A stretch of DNA of 64,000 nucleotides, taken from NCBI GenBank assembly GCA_013396915.1, contig VWZL01002834.1, positions 1,634,508 through 1,698,507 of the forward strand, read 5' to 3'. This document shows positions 1-14,515 of this stretch, one piece after another. Made by a program: the position numbers and the translations under genes. The number at the start of each line of letters is the position of its first letter. Position 1 is the first letter of the stretch. Origin of the DNA: Stercorarius parasiticus. Its lineage: Eukaryota; Chordata; Aves; Charadriiformes; Stercorariidae. The notes under the pieces were generated by a model. That model was given only the letters and a program-made list of their open reading frames with translations. It was not told where the DNA came from and did no database searches.

Positions 1-2640
1 GGAAAAAAGAACAGAGATTCAGCTGAGATGGAACAAAATAACAGTTATCGGAGAAGACACAGACATCATGTATATGCTCTCTAAGAACATCCAGTTTCCT
101 CAGAGATATTGGCAATGAGATAATACACTGAGAACAGCTGCCCTATGACAGGTTAATACTAATCAATCAACTAGTCAAATATTTAAAGGGAAAAAAGTGA
201 AGAAAATAATAGTAGTTGTCCTACAGCGGATGATAAGGTTCCCATATCTTGCTTAACTGGATAATGTATATTTTTAATTTTATACAAGGGGAAGTTTGCA
301 CCCCTTTCAGCTCAAGGAGTTACACAGTGCTGCTGGAGTCCATCTGCAGAGCAATGAACTCTCGTATTGCAGGAACTACTTAGGCTGAAGGGATTTTCCT
401 CTAGATCCCTCACATTTGGGTGAAGGAGAAGAACATGGCATCTGTTGATTTTCAGAGGTAGCTAAAAGGCTACTCAGGTAATGCTGAATTCCAAAAAAAG
501 ACACAGAAGGAATTTGTGAGCAACTATGGTAAAAGGGAAATAGTAAATATCCTGATACAGCCTTGTCTTTCCTCTGTCCTCCACAAAAGCATTCACTGGA
601 CCCAGTTAGGCTCGGCATATCCTGGTACATCTCCCAGGGAACCTCTTTTGAATGAGGAAGCATTTCTACGAAAGAAAAACATCTCAGTTCAATCTTACCA
701 TAAAGAATGTGAATGACAGGCTAAAACTGAGTTAAAAAAGAAATAAGAATGTCACTCTGTGTAAGTAGCCTTGCTAGGTAAAGAGAAATAAAAACAGTGA
801 TTGGGGCAATTTTATTTTTGGGAAAGCACTGAAAAATTCCACTGGTTACGAAACATACAAGATGATTTCCCAAATTTTGTCATTTATGAATGAGGAAATT
901 GGCTGCAATATTTCTTCTTGACATTATAACTCTGCTAATAAATAATATACTAACATTCCCAATCTCATAACTAAATAAGGTGAGAAAGATTCAACATTCA
1001 GAAAGTTCATTTATAGAAATCAACAGATTTAGTTCCCCGTCAGTTTTCTGTTCAGGAACAGTTGTCCCCCCGCTGATATGAAGTTTACATTCCCAAAGTC
1101 AAGAGACAACAGAGAAAACTTGTAGGTCTTGTTCACACAAATCAAGAAGTTCTGAGCTCTAGCTTGCTCTTCCCAGGTAGGTAAATTAAATAATAATTGT
1201 ATTATCCACAGGATCTACAGATTCTCTTCACACCTCTGATGCCCACATAATTTCTGAATTTCTGCCACTCTCTGTGTAATATATGAAAATTATAGAAGAA
1301 CAGCTTGAAGAACAGAAGTACAAAGTACGTGCTAAGCATTTATATTTATGCAATATTTCAAGAAGTTTTTTTCCACCTTAGACCAGGATTAGCATTCAGG
1401 GCAAAGAAAGTGAGAGGGACTTGGAAATCTGACCAGCTTTTTCTCCAGCCTTCTAACTGGCTTAGAAGACTCTGTTAGGGAGTCTGAGACCACAGCCATA
1501 TGGACAGTAATGACAGTCTGTTCAGTGTGATCCTCCTACATTATTCTGAAAAGCACGCAAGTTTTTAGAACAAATTATTATCTGAACATTGTCAGTTGAA
1601 TAATATACATGCTGCATAAGTGAGAGAAAAATCAGCATCCTTTAAATATTATTTTGCTCCTCTTTTGAGTATTGCAAGGTTCAATACCTAAGTACAACTC
1701 CACGGCTACTATTCTTTTCTGGCAGTGAAATATGAAAGGGTATATTTTCTTCTATACGGCTACAGATTTCAAGGGCAGTGAATTTCATGCTTTTCTTTGC
1801 CAGAGAATTGTTGTGATCTGAATACATTTTAAGAAAAATTACCATGCTAGCAAGTGATTAAGAAAGAAAACATCATGTATTGGCAGCAAAAAAATGAAAA
1901 GCAAATAATAAAGATGGGTAGAAAAGCAGCTTGAAGAAGAATTGTAATCCCCTTCTAAAATAAATAATTTTAAAAAGGTAAATGCCTAGGGGAAAAGAAA
2001 AAAAAAAAAAAAGGTGAAACGTAGTCTGTTCTGGCCTCTTGCCCCCACCCACAACATAATTCAATTTACTGCTTCCAAGTTACTCCTGACTTACCGAGGT
2101 GCAAACAAGATCAGAATGAATCTCTGAGCATCTGCTTCAGGGTGAACTCTCAGCCGCTTAAAGATTAAGAACTGGAGTCGCTGCAATCCTCTATGTCCTC
2201 TGCAGCACAGCATTGACTAAAGCAGTCATGAACCTATGCTAGTTTATGAGTTAGGATGGCTTATGGTTTCTTTGCATTGCCAGAGCTTTAGAAAGGAACC
2301 ACAGTGTATAGTGGTCAACGTGTCCCTACGCACAACATGAAAAGGTGCAAAGACCAAAGCAGTGTAACACAACAGTCCCCACAGCATTTTTAAGGAGGAA
2401 AGGAAAGAAAAGTGAGAGAAATCATGTCAGTAGAAGCTTGGGGCATAAGTTAAATAAAGAAGATAACTTGTAGATCCTAATGATGAAATCTTCTGGCCTG
2501 TAGACTTGCTTAGGCCACCTGCCATTCCAGTCAAGCTCTCATCATGAGCAGAACCTGAGGTACAACAAACCTCTTTTTACAGAGGCCGTGCCACTGCTCC
2601 AGGTCCTCCTGGGTCTTTGGAGACACTGAGAGCTGCAGGA
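1..2640. other. Unique AT-rich DNA, no gene seen
   Basis: No open frame here resembles a known protein, and none exceeds about 95 codons. I see no transposable element before the CR1 piece that begins near 2641. The only low-complexity feature is a run of 15 A on the + strand at 1998-2012, with no recognisable retrosequence in front of it. Confidence 0.6.
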
Positions 2641-2854
2641 ACTAACTTAAGATCCTGGTCTGCATTATTTGGAGTGTATCCAGCAGATGAAGGGAAGTGG
2701 TTATTCCCCCTGTTTGAGACCTGTGAGATCACAGCTGCAGTACTCCATCCAGTTTGGGCACCCAAGGACAAGACAGATGGACCTTGCTTTGAAGTTGGCC
2801 CTGCTTTGATCAGATGGTTGGACCAGATGATGTCATTTCCAACTATTCTATGAC
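2641..2854 (+). mobile_element. Decayed CR1 LINE fragment with internal deletion
   Basis: Bases 2641 to about 2780 match, with many substitutions, the part of CR1 ORF2 just downstream of the reverse transcriptase core. Landmarks are ATCCTGGTCTGCATT, then a CAGCAGATGAAGGGAAG block, then TACTCCATCCAGTTTGGG and AAGGACAAGACAGATGGACC. From about 2785 the sequence jumps to the very 3' end of CR1 (CCTGCTTTGATCAGATGG, GGACCAGATGATGTC, TTCCAAC, TATTCTATGA), so several hundred bases of the element are missing between the two parts. No complete 8-bp tail repeat array remains. The divergence and deletion suggest an old, inactive copy. The 5' edge is uncertain by about 30 bp. The family match is from memory of CR1 sequences, not a database search. 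Confidence 0.72.
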
Positions 2855-5800
2855 TTTAGCAGCTGTATTTTCCTGGGTGGCTCAATGCCTCCCATTCTTC
2901 ATTTTCCTATAAAAAGGGCAGTACCTATAGCCACATCTCACTGGCTCCTCTTCTTTCTCTTCCTGCTTTTCTCATTGACCTTCCAGCCACTGTTATACCC
3001 CTGTCTGGCAGAACAAGCTCTAGCAGGTCACACTTCTGTTTGAGTCAAACAGGGAAGATTTTGGACCAAAGAGCTGAGGTCATGCCGACAAACAAAACAT
3101 TCTCTGAGTCACAAACACTTTCTTGCTCCCATTCTTCTTCCTGGTAGAATGTAAAACAGTCAATCCGAGTCATATTTCTTCTAAACCCTTTTTACAAGGA
3201 AGAGTTTAAATGGGACAAAGCACTTAATTTTAAAGACAGCTTTTTGTGAAACTTAGTGGTAATTTTTAGAGTTGGAACGCTTTTTCAAAGACAATTTTTT
3301 GCAGAGATGCACCAATTCCTACAACAATTTGTTGTACCCTGTGTACAAGACAGTGACTGTTATCAGCACAGAAGTGAGCTGAGAGGCAGGAGCTCCAGAT
3401 TAGAGTCTCTGCTTCATCAGACTGTACTGCAGAGCAAAGGTCAACCTCAAAAGCTGAGGCACCAGTCTGGCTGCCAAATAGCAAAATGCACACTGAAGTC
3501 CAGTTGTGAACAGAAGTAGACATTTTCATTTTCATTCCTGGGCACCTGTGGCCTTTGTACGTGCACACACTTTCAGGAGTGTACCTGTACACTCACCTAC
3601 ACATATAATTGTGAAGGACACACAGAGACAGACTTGTTACACACCCAGCAATTTCACTCCGTTTCAAAATTATACTTCTCAGGAACACCATCATTCAGTA
3701 TGTATCCCAACTGGAATGTTAATAACCATGGAGTTTGGTCTAGTTTATAATCAGTGCAGCACAATCAAATTTAGCATGATTGCATAAAGGAGAGAGTGGC
3801 CCTTACAGAGGTGATTTCACTGGAATCTGCATCTGTAATTACAAAACTTGTGCTACCTTGTTGTGTTACCATCTTCCAAAAACAATTATTCTAGAACATG
3901 TTATCAAAATATCAGTTAGCAACCCTACAACCTCTCGCAATTTCCAGAACTAATGCATTTTCTTATGCTTGTTTCAGCAATGAGGAAAACCAGCAATAGT
4001 TCCAGTGGCTCATTAGGAAGGAAAACATTTTTAAACTTGTTGGTCACCAAATCACACAGGATTTCACAACATGAATTGCGAGGTGAACTACTTGTCTAAC
4101 GCTGAGACATACCAGTCTATACGTAACACAAGCCAATACCCAAGGTATGCGTGACACAGGTTCACTGGATCAGTACTGAGACATGCAGGAAGAGAGGGAG
4201 CCTCCCAGGCTGTGTGTGTTGCATCTGCATCACCTGCGTTTGCATGAAGAGAAAAAGCATGAGGGAGTTTGTCTGGGGTAGGCATGGCTGAGCCCTGTTT
4301 GGAAAGGACTGACCTGCACTTCATCGCTGCTGTGTCCTGGAACCTGAACTCCGCAGTCATATATACACAAAACCACAACGATGCCTATGAGAAGCCTACT
4401 CATAGGCTGAGAATTAAGCTGAGGCATAGTAAGTAAGCAAGCAAGCTGAGGGCATAAGGTGTAGAATTTCTTTAACAGATGGAAATTCATCTATTATAGC
4501 ATGTTTGAGGATGGCTAGCAGAAGCTCTTATGGCATGACCACTGAGTCTCTTCTGTGGGAGAGCTGGTGAGCAGGTTCAGCATTTGGGAGTGATACTCAT
4601 TCGAGTGGAGGCAAGCCACACTTCCCATGGAGCAGCTGAGGGAACGGTGCATGAGGAGATTCCAGTGGAGTTCACCATGATCTGTGTTTTTTTCTCCTCC
4701 ATTTAGATTTAACTTTTGTCCTTTACAAGCACAACAATAAGAAATATGACACATTTCTTGCTCCTTCACACTTGCGATGCAAGACACTAACTGGGTATTG
4801 CTGGCTAAAGGGCTCAGACTTGGAAGGGAAAAACCTCCTGAGAGGCTGTCCCAGGATCACATTTCCACAGCTCGCCCACAGCCCTGTGCATTGACAGAAA
4901 CCCCTCCAGGTTTATATGAAATTCCAATCATACACTGCAAAACACATCCAGCTCAGGAAAAACATTTCTGTCTGCAAATGTTGTGCCTCCTTTTGTCACA
5001 AGCGACCCCAAAAAATAATCCAGAGGAAAAAATATGCTTTTATTTTCAGTTGATTTGCTCTTGGCATTCAACTATTGCTTCTCTATTGATTGAATGCTTT
5101 CCTAAAGAGAGGTTNCACCGAAAAGGCCAGAAGGTCCCTGGATCACTTCTCTCTTTTACTGGTAGGAACTAGAATTTCTACTTTACAGGAGAGTTCTCAA
5201 TATGAAAAATATTTTTCATACTAACGATGTAAACATAAAATTTTATGCAGAATGGAAATATGTTAACAATCTTCATCACTATATAGGGAGACAAAGGGAA
5301 TTGTAAGAGGCCAGGCAAGGAAGGAACCAGAAAGCAAATCAGCCAGACTGGGATTTGCCTACTTACCTTCAGACCACAGGTAGCTTAAAACACCCCTGGA
5401 CGCTGGAAAGCCCAGAGCTGCTAATGGAGGTCCCAGACAGCCTGCTTACCTTTCAGGCTGCCATCTGGCAAGAATCCAGTTAGGCAAACGGGCTTTTCAT
5501 CTGGGCTAAATCAAAAGTGTCAATAGGATTCACACAGTTCAGTTTAGTCAAATCACCATTTTCCAGTCTGGATGGAAAATTTCCATTCAGGGCTTCTTAA
5601 CTGCTTGGAATTGTTAGTCTGGAGCTCATAGAGTACCAGTGCCACACTTGGATCGTTTGTTAAAATCTCTTGGAAACAAGTGGCTGTCCCTTTTCTTACT
5701 AGCATGTAATTTCTGAGAATCCAGTTTCATTATACCAGGCCAGATACATATATGAGGAAGTGTGAGATGCTCTAAACTTGACTTTTTAAATGACTTTTTA

Positions 5801-8800
5801 CTCAATTTTCTTTCCAATATTCAAGCAATGAGCTTATTTAAATGGAGTAGCTTATTACACTGCCTAGGACAGAAATAACATTAAGATGATATAAAGGTGA
5901 AATGTAAGATGATAATCCACCTTAAGTAAGCTACTGTGAGCCATTTAAACTAGGTGATGTTTTACTTTTTTAATTAATTCAAAAAATATTACTTTTACAG
6001 CACTAAGTTTTCACTGTAAGTAAAAACTACAGTACACTAAAACAGGATTGTGTTTAATAATCAGGGCTAGGGCTAAAATCTGCAGTCCTCACTGAGGCAA
6101 AACATTCAGCTTTTACACCCAAGCAGCAATGTCTCCCTGTGGAAAGAAGCATACCGATTTGGGCTGAAACGGGTTTTTAAACTACTTACTGTAAACAGCA
6201 TGTGAAAAAGACTTAAATAATCAGGAGGACCCCAGGAATAAAATAAATTATTTCAAGCTGCTTATCAAAATAATGTTCTTGGGAATAAATGGCAACTGAG
6301 GAAAATGAATATTTTAATAGGCCTATTTCCCTCACCCACAGAAGAGATTTCTATTTCCTCCTCAAATGAGAGTGATAATTTCATAGCACTTTCAAAACAA
6401 AAAAACCAAGGTATAGTTTTCTTTTTCCTAGTAACAAATATTAATGTTGGCACCAGAGAGTCGGGGGCTCAGAAAGGGCTGTTGCTTGGAAAATGTCATT
6501 TTTAAAACACTTAATTCATTTTCACCTTCTGGAGTTGCGATTGAAACTTAAATTCCCAGTTTCCTTCTCCATAGGCAAGTACAAGTACTTTCCTGGAAAA
6601 TGCATGGAGACTTGTCACAGCATGTATTCAAACATGACAAAGCAATAAAGGTCTAGGTTGTTCCTCTAAGGATTTGGCTATGGGACAAGTCAGGTGTGAA
6701 CTCAGACCTCTTTGTCTCCAATCGGGTGGAGTCCAAGAGACAAATAATTGAGATCCAAATGAATAAGTAGCTTTTCTCCAGTGGATTCACAGGCCTCAAA
6801 GTTGTTCTTATGGTGACTTTTTTTAAAAAAAAAAAAAAAGCATTAAAAAGCAGGATGCAAAAAAAATGGCTGACAGATACGTGGATATTTTCTGATCTGT
6901 AATCACATGCTTCAGTGCCTGATGTAGGGAGCCATGGGCACATACATGCATTTGTCACTGTGAAATCCCATACTGGAAGAGACCAGTGGTCCATGTGGAT
7001 AAATAGTCTAGAAAAACCTATTTTTAGCCACTTGACAGACAGGTAAAAGAAAGAAAGTGGGTGAGAGGTCTCCCTGTAAAAAGAAATAGCTTATTCTATG
7101 CAATACACACATCTAAGTACTGTTCAAACCACTTAGCAGGAGCTGAAAAGATGGCCAGGAAAAATAACTTCTGTATTAAGTTTTAATATCGCAACTTTTG
7201 TTCCACTATCTATAAGTAACCTTTTGGCATATTTATTCTTCCCCAATTCTGTATTCTCAATATCCAAATGGAACATTTATTTTAATTTTTAACAGCCAAA
7301 TCAGCTACACATTATCTCTAGATTGCAGGTCTCAGCTGCATCCTCTATTTTGGTTGCAACGCTTGGGCTGAAGGGATGGTGGTAATGAAACGAGTTAGTG
7401 CTATTTTTATGTGAATGGCCCTACTTGATTAGCTAATAGGTAGCATTCATTGTCCATTAATTTGTCAAAGGATATTCTAACGTTCCTAGCTCAGCACTAT
7501 GATCTGGCAAGTGTTTGATACCACCTCACACAGAGCTGTTTTGAGCTTCCTTACAGGCAAAACGTTCCCAACAAATAGTCTGCTGATTCTAGACACTAGT
7601 TATAAAACTTGAAAGGGAAAAACAAGCATGGTTGTTATCTCAAGGGCTATTTTACCATTGTTTCTTGCTTTTTCCACCCCCCTGAATCATTTTATCCCTA
7701 TAAGTTTACTCTTTAAGCCTAAACATTCTGTCCTCAGTACAGCAAAGGACTTAACTGTGCGTATGTAATTTACTACACATTAAACATTATTATTTTGTCA
7801 TCCAGAGTTATATCTTCGTGTTTGCTTTTATTTTCATAGTTATTTCCTTAATCAATGATTAACAATCCAATGGAAATCAAGTCCAAATTTAGCTGTAGGC
7901 AGGGGTTGACAGTAATTAGGAGCTCTCCTTTTAAAGCCAGTGGGTTTAAAAGCCCTTAAGGGCTGTTTCCATTGTGTATATTTCACATATCACAAACTAA
8001 ACTAACCTTTATAGGACTATAAAACCTCATATACACAGCTAAAAATGAAGCCTGAAGAGCCTTGTAAAATATAGTCCAGAAAATCCTTTGAAATATAAAA
8101 ATTACTAGAAAAACTTTCTCTTGTATAGAATAAATTGTTAGAAAGCAAGATATTGCAAAAAAACCCCTATTTTGCAGAATTCAAAAGTAAATTTTAAATA
8201 CAACATATACTTTCATACTACTAATGTATACTCATGCTTATCACTGTTTCCAGATTCATAGATGAGGTAGAGCAAATAAAAGACAGAAAAAAAAAATCTT
8301 CTAATAGATTTTTCAAAATTCAGTTAGCTCATGAATTTCAGATGCATGAGAACAGTAGTTCTCATGCTCTGGACAAAATCTTCAGAACATGGATAAAAAA
8401 CATAAATTAAATGTCCTGAATCTCACAATATTTTATCAGGTATCCCAAAAATAGCCTGAAGAGCAGCACCTCTTGCAATCAATTTTTTTTGATCAGTCCT
8501 CAATTTATCTAACATTAAGGAAAAATGCATGGAATGTCCATTTTTTCCTCTGAAATGTCAAAATTATGCTAATTACATAATCTATGAACAGGAAAATGCT
8601 TAAAAAAATTATTTCATTGAGGTGCCAAATCCCTTCAAATTATATTAATTCTTAAAATCATTGGCAACATGGTTGAGAATTGACTTCCTGAATAATTTTG
8701 TTACTATTTTGGAAAATGACTTATTAAAAGAAAAGGAACTCTCTACCCTGGAGGTGAGGTGGCAGTAGGGGAAACCTGTTAAAAATCAAGCTCTGCATGG

Positions 8801-11800
8801 AAATAAAGACTAGATCCAACGAGCCCCTTGTTCATGGTGAACAGGTTGCTTGTCCTTCTGCCTTGATAGTGGCTCAGTCTGCTGAGCAAGAGTTGTGCTC
8901 CCTAAGCTGTGCTCTAAGTACCAGGTACAAGAAATATCAAAACGCAAACCAAGACGGTTACCATTAGCTTTAGACTGGCAAATAATGCCACTACTTACCC
9001 TTCATGAAGCGATTTCCTAGGGCATATACTGAGAGAACACTGCGACTTCTCACATTAGTCCTCTCAATTAACCTAGGTCAAACATACTGAGCAGATTTTA
9101 AAGCAAACACTGCAAATGGATTGATTTGTATATGCAAGTATCTCTAATTGAACACCTGAACTTGTACCAGGAAGAAGTTATGCCTCTCTGTATATCCATT
9201 TCCAACATACAACATCTGTTCCCCTACAACAGATCACTCTATATGCAGAATGTGCAAGACGGCAAACCCAGTAACAGTGAAAGTCAGTGGTTTGTTTGGA
9301 CCAAAATGGACTAATTCATGTTGCAGGAGCTTTCTTTTACACTCACATATGCCAGAAAGTACCTTTCCATAATGAATATTTCATTCAAAAAAGTGAGCAC
9401 AAATAACTACGAATGCACAAATGCTTGAGGGTCATAACTACTGTAATAACAAACATCAGGTGATATTTTCCAGGATTATGCCATGATTTTGACTTTTTGG
9501 CTAAATTGTTTCTTCACCATCTGTTTTAAAATGATCCTCACAGGTGGCTGGCTTACTGGCAGATACCTCTTGCATTTTGTAACAAGTATTTTACTTTAAA
9601 AGGTGTTATCTTAATTACTTACTTTTTTTTTTGAGTAGGTGATAGTAGTTATCCACAGAAAAGGAGGCTGATAATCTTCATCAGCCATTTTAGCAACAGT
9701 CTTATAACAAAAAGTAAAAATAGGCTATAGATAATGTTTAGAATCAATGTTAACCTAGATGCAAAAGAAACTTTACTTTGTGATGCACTGAGACTCTGGT
9801 GTACAAACTGGCAGGGCTCACAGCTTTTTTGTTTACAACAACCTGCTAAATATGTCCACAGAGCAATGGGGAGATGTAATTCAACAAACAAGCATATATT
9901 TTGTGACTCCTTGTGAGAAGAGTTGGGTTCTTCAGCACTCATTAACAAGGGCAGGGAGTATCTTAGACTCAGTGTGCACATGGGGTGCTAACACCTGGGT
10001 CTTTCTAAAGATGGGAGATTATGGGAAAAGAAACTTTTAAAAATTGGAAGGAAAGAATCTCTAGTTTGGCTACTACCTGGCTAAATACGCAAATTTCTTG
10101 TTAGCAAAATCTGCTGTGTGTCAGTGAAGAGGGTTACAATCTCTTGTGATACAAAACCCGTTAGCTTCCCTTCTCTGGGATTAGGAGATGCAGGCTCAGA
10201 GGCATTGTAATGACTGCAGGTGACTAATGCTGTTGTTGATGACTGCTGTAGAAAGCAATGAGAAGTCATACACCAATCCAACCTTCAGAGTCTTTCAGCT
10301 CAGGCTGTTAGCAAAACATCAAACGCATTTTAGATACTTCTTTTGTGGAAGAATCTATTTATGATATGAAACACTGATACTAAAGATTATATGATGATAA
10401 TATTGCTCTGATTTACTTTATACTAGGAAAAAAAATTTCAATAAAGACTCTGTTTTCTCTGTTCTGCTTTCAATCAGGGGTAGACCAGCACAGTCCAGTA
10501 TTTTTTAAGGTGGGCACAGAATGCCAGGATGCCCTCCGCGGTCATACAAAGGCAAGTCAGCAGCTCCCGGGTTTGGACACATCTGGGTACAGCATCCATC
10601 CGCCAGGCCCTTCCCCTTGGCACATGGATTCAGTGCTGGGAAAGAGGCCCCAGGGGAAAAGCAGAAGGTCAGATGTGCTCCAGCCAACTGGCCATCCCCA
10701 AATCACACCTAGCAGGACTAGCAGCTTTCTTTGCACATGATTTACTGTTGCTTCAAAAGTGAAAGAAGTAACAAAACACACAGCCACAAAGACAGGAGGA
10801 AAAAATTCACCTAAATGTGTAAAAAGTAACACCGCGAGGCCTTCACTGTCTGAGCAGCTGTCCGAATACAGAATTAAATGATGGACCTTCCACCCCAAAG
10901 GGCTTGCTACGGCTTTGAGGTGTCACAAATAGTCATTGATAATTTGTTAAGGACATACTGCAGGCTTAGATGGAAGATGTACAAGACAGAGTAGTGATAT
11001 GAGGGATCTCATGAGGTGCAACAGAAAATGCATGGATCTGAGGCATCGTAACGCTGACTGTGTTCCCCACACTGCTGGGTATACGTTGTGTTACCATATA
11101 GACCATACCAGCTCTATAATGTCCAAACAATGCGGGAGGGAATTTCTTTCACTCCAGAGCTTTTCTCATATATTCTGTAAGGACAGAAGGTAGAGAAAGA
11201 AAGGGGGGGCAGGGAAGAAGCAAGAGGAAAAAACCTAGCAAATCGTTTCCAATCAATCAGAATTTTCAAGTATTCCATTTTTTCCAAAGTTTCAAAACGG
11301 CATGGTTGTTAGACATCAGGAAGTGTTATTCTAGATGGGATTGTATCTGGTAATTGCAATGCCACATGGAAGTTACAAGCCAGATCCTGCAAATCCTGAT
11401 CAACATCCCACAGTTACAAGGACTGTGTTTTCCTACTTTGGAGGAAAAAAAGAACACACAGAGAAAACGACAAAACCCACAAAACCACCTTCAAACTCCT
11501 ATTCTCCTGCTTTAAAGTTCCAGGAAACCTTTGGTAAAAGACTGGGGAAAACAGTGGCCAATCCATATGCACAATTCAAGCAAAAGAAAACATTCAACTT
11601 TTTCTATGGAACATTTCAGTCAAATATTCAGCAGCAGCTACTAGAAAATACCCCCTACCACAACTAACTATATTAGGTTCAGGGGAAGCTCTGAGAAGCA
11701 CTCAGCTTGTCTCTCACTAGAGAAAAACAAACAATATTTCTGTTTGGATTGATAGCCTACGATATACTAAATACAGAAAATAACAGAGTATGTCCCAGAA

Positions 11801-12761
11801 GTTTGGAGATGAAATACATTTGGTTATCTCTGTCACCTTGACAGTGACAACATTTCTCTCCCCCATATATTTTGCAGTATTTTATCTAGTCCTTTTAAAA
11901 ATTCCTGAAGATTGGTACTTCTGTGCCTTTCAGTTTCCTCGGCATATTTCATTGTCAGAGATTGCTTGGCGATGTTCAGCTTAAATGTACACTTTTCTCC
12001 ATCTCAGCCATTTTGTGCTACATCTCATGGCAGAAGAACATTTATTTCAGCCACTCTGTGCCACTGACATCGGGGATATTTGTATTGGTGCAGGGGATGG
12101 ATTATGGCACCTTGAAGACCTCTGTAGTCGTGTGGCAAGTAACAACCTTTTTCACAGGGAACTGCTCTTTCACAGAGGGTGCAGCATCCTGAGGGAACCT
12201 CTCACCCCTCTATAGCCATCCAGTGATTTCTGGTTACTAAGACCAATGTGCTAAGGAAACATGTTTTTAAACAGTAACGCAGGCTTTATCTTCTCTCTAT
12301 AAATTACTCACAGTATTACTCTGCACTGCGCTAGAGAGCCCCAATGGGCATAGTTCCATGAAGACTACAAGACAGCAGTTCCTACACTTAGCATAGAAGC
12401 AGAATAAAGAGAAACAGGAAATGCATGATCTGACAATAGCAGCAGCTTCTTTCTTATACCTAATGCCAGCTCTTTTTCATTCAACAAAACATATATTCAT
12501 TTTGATTTTTTGTAAGCTTTTTGTTGTTCGAAAATTTAGCATAAATAAAAAGTGTACAAAATTGCTAGTTTATGCATAGCCTTGTGAAGAGTTTTGAAGA
12601 ATATTATGTCCTACCCTCCAAACACTACCTTACATGATTCCTGCTACTGGTTTCATCTAATTCAAGGACAACCAGCATGATTTGACTTGAGTAGCCATTC
12701 TCACCTGGCCTGAACTCTGAACACATACTTAGATTCACTCGAGTTCTGCAATGAAATTAGG

Positions 12762-12787
12762 CATATTAGCTTAACATATTAGCTTAA
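12762..12787 (+). repeat. Perfect 13-bp tandem duplication
   Basis: The unit CATATTAGCTTAA occurs twice head to tail (12762-12774 and 12775-12787) without a mismatch. This is a typical product of replication slippage and suggests a recent duplication. No function is implied. Confidence 0.9.
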
Positions 12788-13059
12788 CCCTGTACTTTTG
12801 CTTCCTGAAGTCCTACAGGGTTCAAAAGCCCTAGACAAGACTGCCAGAGCAAAACAATAGGAAACTACCTTCTACTCTAGCTAAACCCCACGTCACTGAT
12901 GGGAATGGAGGCACTTCAAAATCAACAACCTTCCCATGCAGGCAAAGTTTTATTAGCCCAGATAATTTGAGCCAGCACTCACTTTTTCCTGTGTCCACTT
13001 AGTGCATTTTGCTGAAACAATCTGTTTTTCAGCAGTTGTTTATGCTACCAGCTTCACTT

Positions 13060-13160
13060 TTGTCCTATTGCCTCTTACTAGATAGGTGCAGAAAAGAGCT
13101 GGCCTTGTGTAGCCTTCACAGTCAGGCCGTTTCTCAACACTAGGTGCCACCTCATATATA
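13060..13160 (-). mobile_element. Possible very old CR1 trace
   Basis: The + strand text around CCTATTGCCTCTTACTAG, GGTGCAGAAAAGAGCTGGCC and the following CCTCATATATATACAC resembles, in the right order, a piece of the CR1 3' region read on the minus strand (compare 18781-18870 in this window: CCATTGCCTCTTGCC, GGTGCCACTGAGAGCAGTCTGG, TATTTATACAC). Identity is low and the edges are arbitrary. It may be chance similarity. Confidence 0.28.
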
Positions 13161-14515
13161 TACACGGCCTCTCACACAAAGCCTCAGTGCCAAAGGTCAG
13201 TAAGTAGACAAAATCAATATGTAAGAATCCTGCTGTATTAGTATTGAATTTCTCTGATATATTTCTGTTTGGAATTCAAGTCAAGCGAGGAGCACCAATC
13301 CACGCTTTTCTTACAGTTCTGCTAAATTGCTGCCATGCATTACACCACTAAACCTGCTGAACTCTCAGGTGCAGCGGCATTTAAAGACTGCAGAAAATTC
13401 ACACATTAATAAGAATGCTTGCCATGACCTGGTGTCCTCCACAGATGAGAGGAATGTGTCTGACATTCTTCACTGCCTTTAAAAGCCTATCACTATTTAT
13501 TCTTTACTTTTCTGCACGAGCCCTTTCTTTTAACCTCTCACCAACCACGCAGGCGATTACTTTGCACATCCAAGTGACAGTCAAAAACTAGATACCACCA
13601 CTTACTCATTTCATATACTTACTTGCACGTTTTACTTAACCAGATGTAACAGCCTTTCTAGCTCCCAAGTGAAGGTAGTAGGAGAAGCCTCTAGAAATGA
13701 AGGATTTAGTACAGTCCGGACGCAAAGCAGAAACATGCCAAGGAAGTGGCAGGTAGTAATGAAATATGGTGCAGAAAACCCTGAGTTAGTGTGGCATGAC
13801 CACAAAGCTCATACAGCCAAGTGCAGCAGCATCAGCTCAGCAGGAGAGCACACGAACACAACCGTATGGGCTGAATCCATTCTGTCTCCCCATTTCTCCA
13901 CTTGCAGTAGGCAAATACAAGAGTCAGGGAGTTCAGGGCGTGAGCCTTGGTCAGAGTGAAGCCAAGCGGTGCTGCAGCATTGGCATGCGCCGTCTTGTGG
14001 TTAGAGTGGTGACACCTACCCCAACTTCCCTTCAGCATAGCGCTTCACTGAGGGACTTGCAGACTTTGTCACTCATAGCCAGGGCAGCTGCTGCAGTTTC
14101 AGGTTAGCAAAGCAGAGACAAGCTAATTTCTACTATGCCCCATGAATTAAATGAAGACGATTCCTATGTGAGCATTTGCCTAGAGTTCAAAGTAGGAGTA
14201 AGAGATGCCTCTATTATCTGCTAGATGGAAAACTGTGACTCTCTATTATCTTAATATGCCTGACACATGTTTCACTTCTCTGACCCCAAGGTACACAGAA
14301 ATTGCATACAATAACAGGAAAAAAGCAAAGCTAATGCACGCCATGATGACTTGATGTTGCCTTTTGCCTAAAGCAATTTGATATAATTAGCCATCTCACA
14401 AGTAAAACCTTTATATTTTATTCTTTCACCCATTTAAAATAAAAACTGTACATTGGCATGGGTAGCTTGTCATTTTAATACACTTTGATGTTTGTAAGCT
14501 TTGAAACATCATGTT

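Noticed and set aside
2908..2917. TATAAAAAGG, a TATA-box-like sequence just after the CR1 fragment
   Set aside because: Single TATA-like matches are common in AT-rich DNA. No CpG island, initiator or downstream exon supports a promoter.
5115..5115. Ambiguous base N
   Set aside because: A single uncalled base in the assembly with no biological meaning. It only affects a chance open frame.
6818..6839. T7A15 as the tail of a processed pseudogene
   Set aside because: No gene-like sequence precedes it on either strand, and no target duplication is visible.
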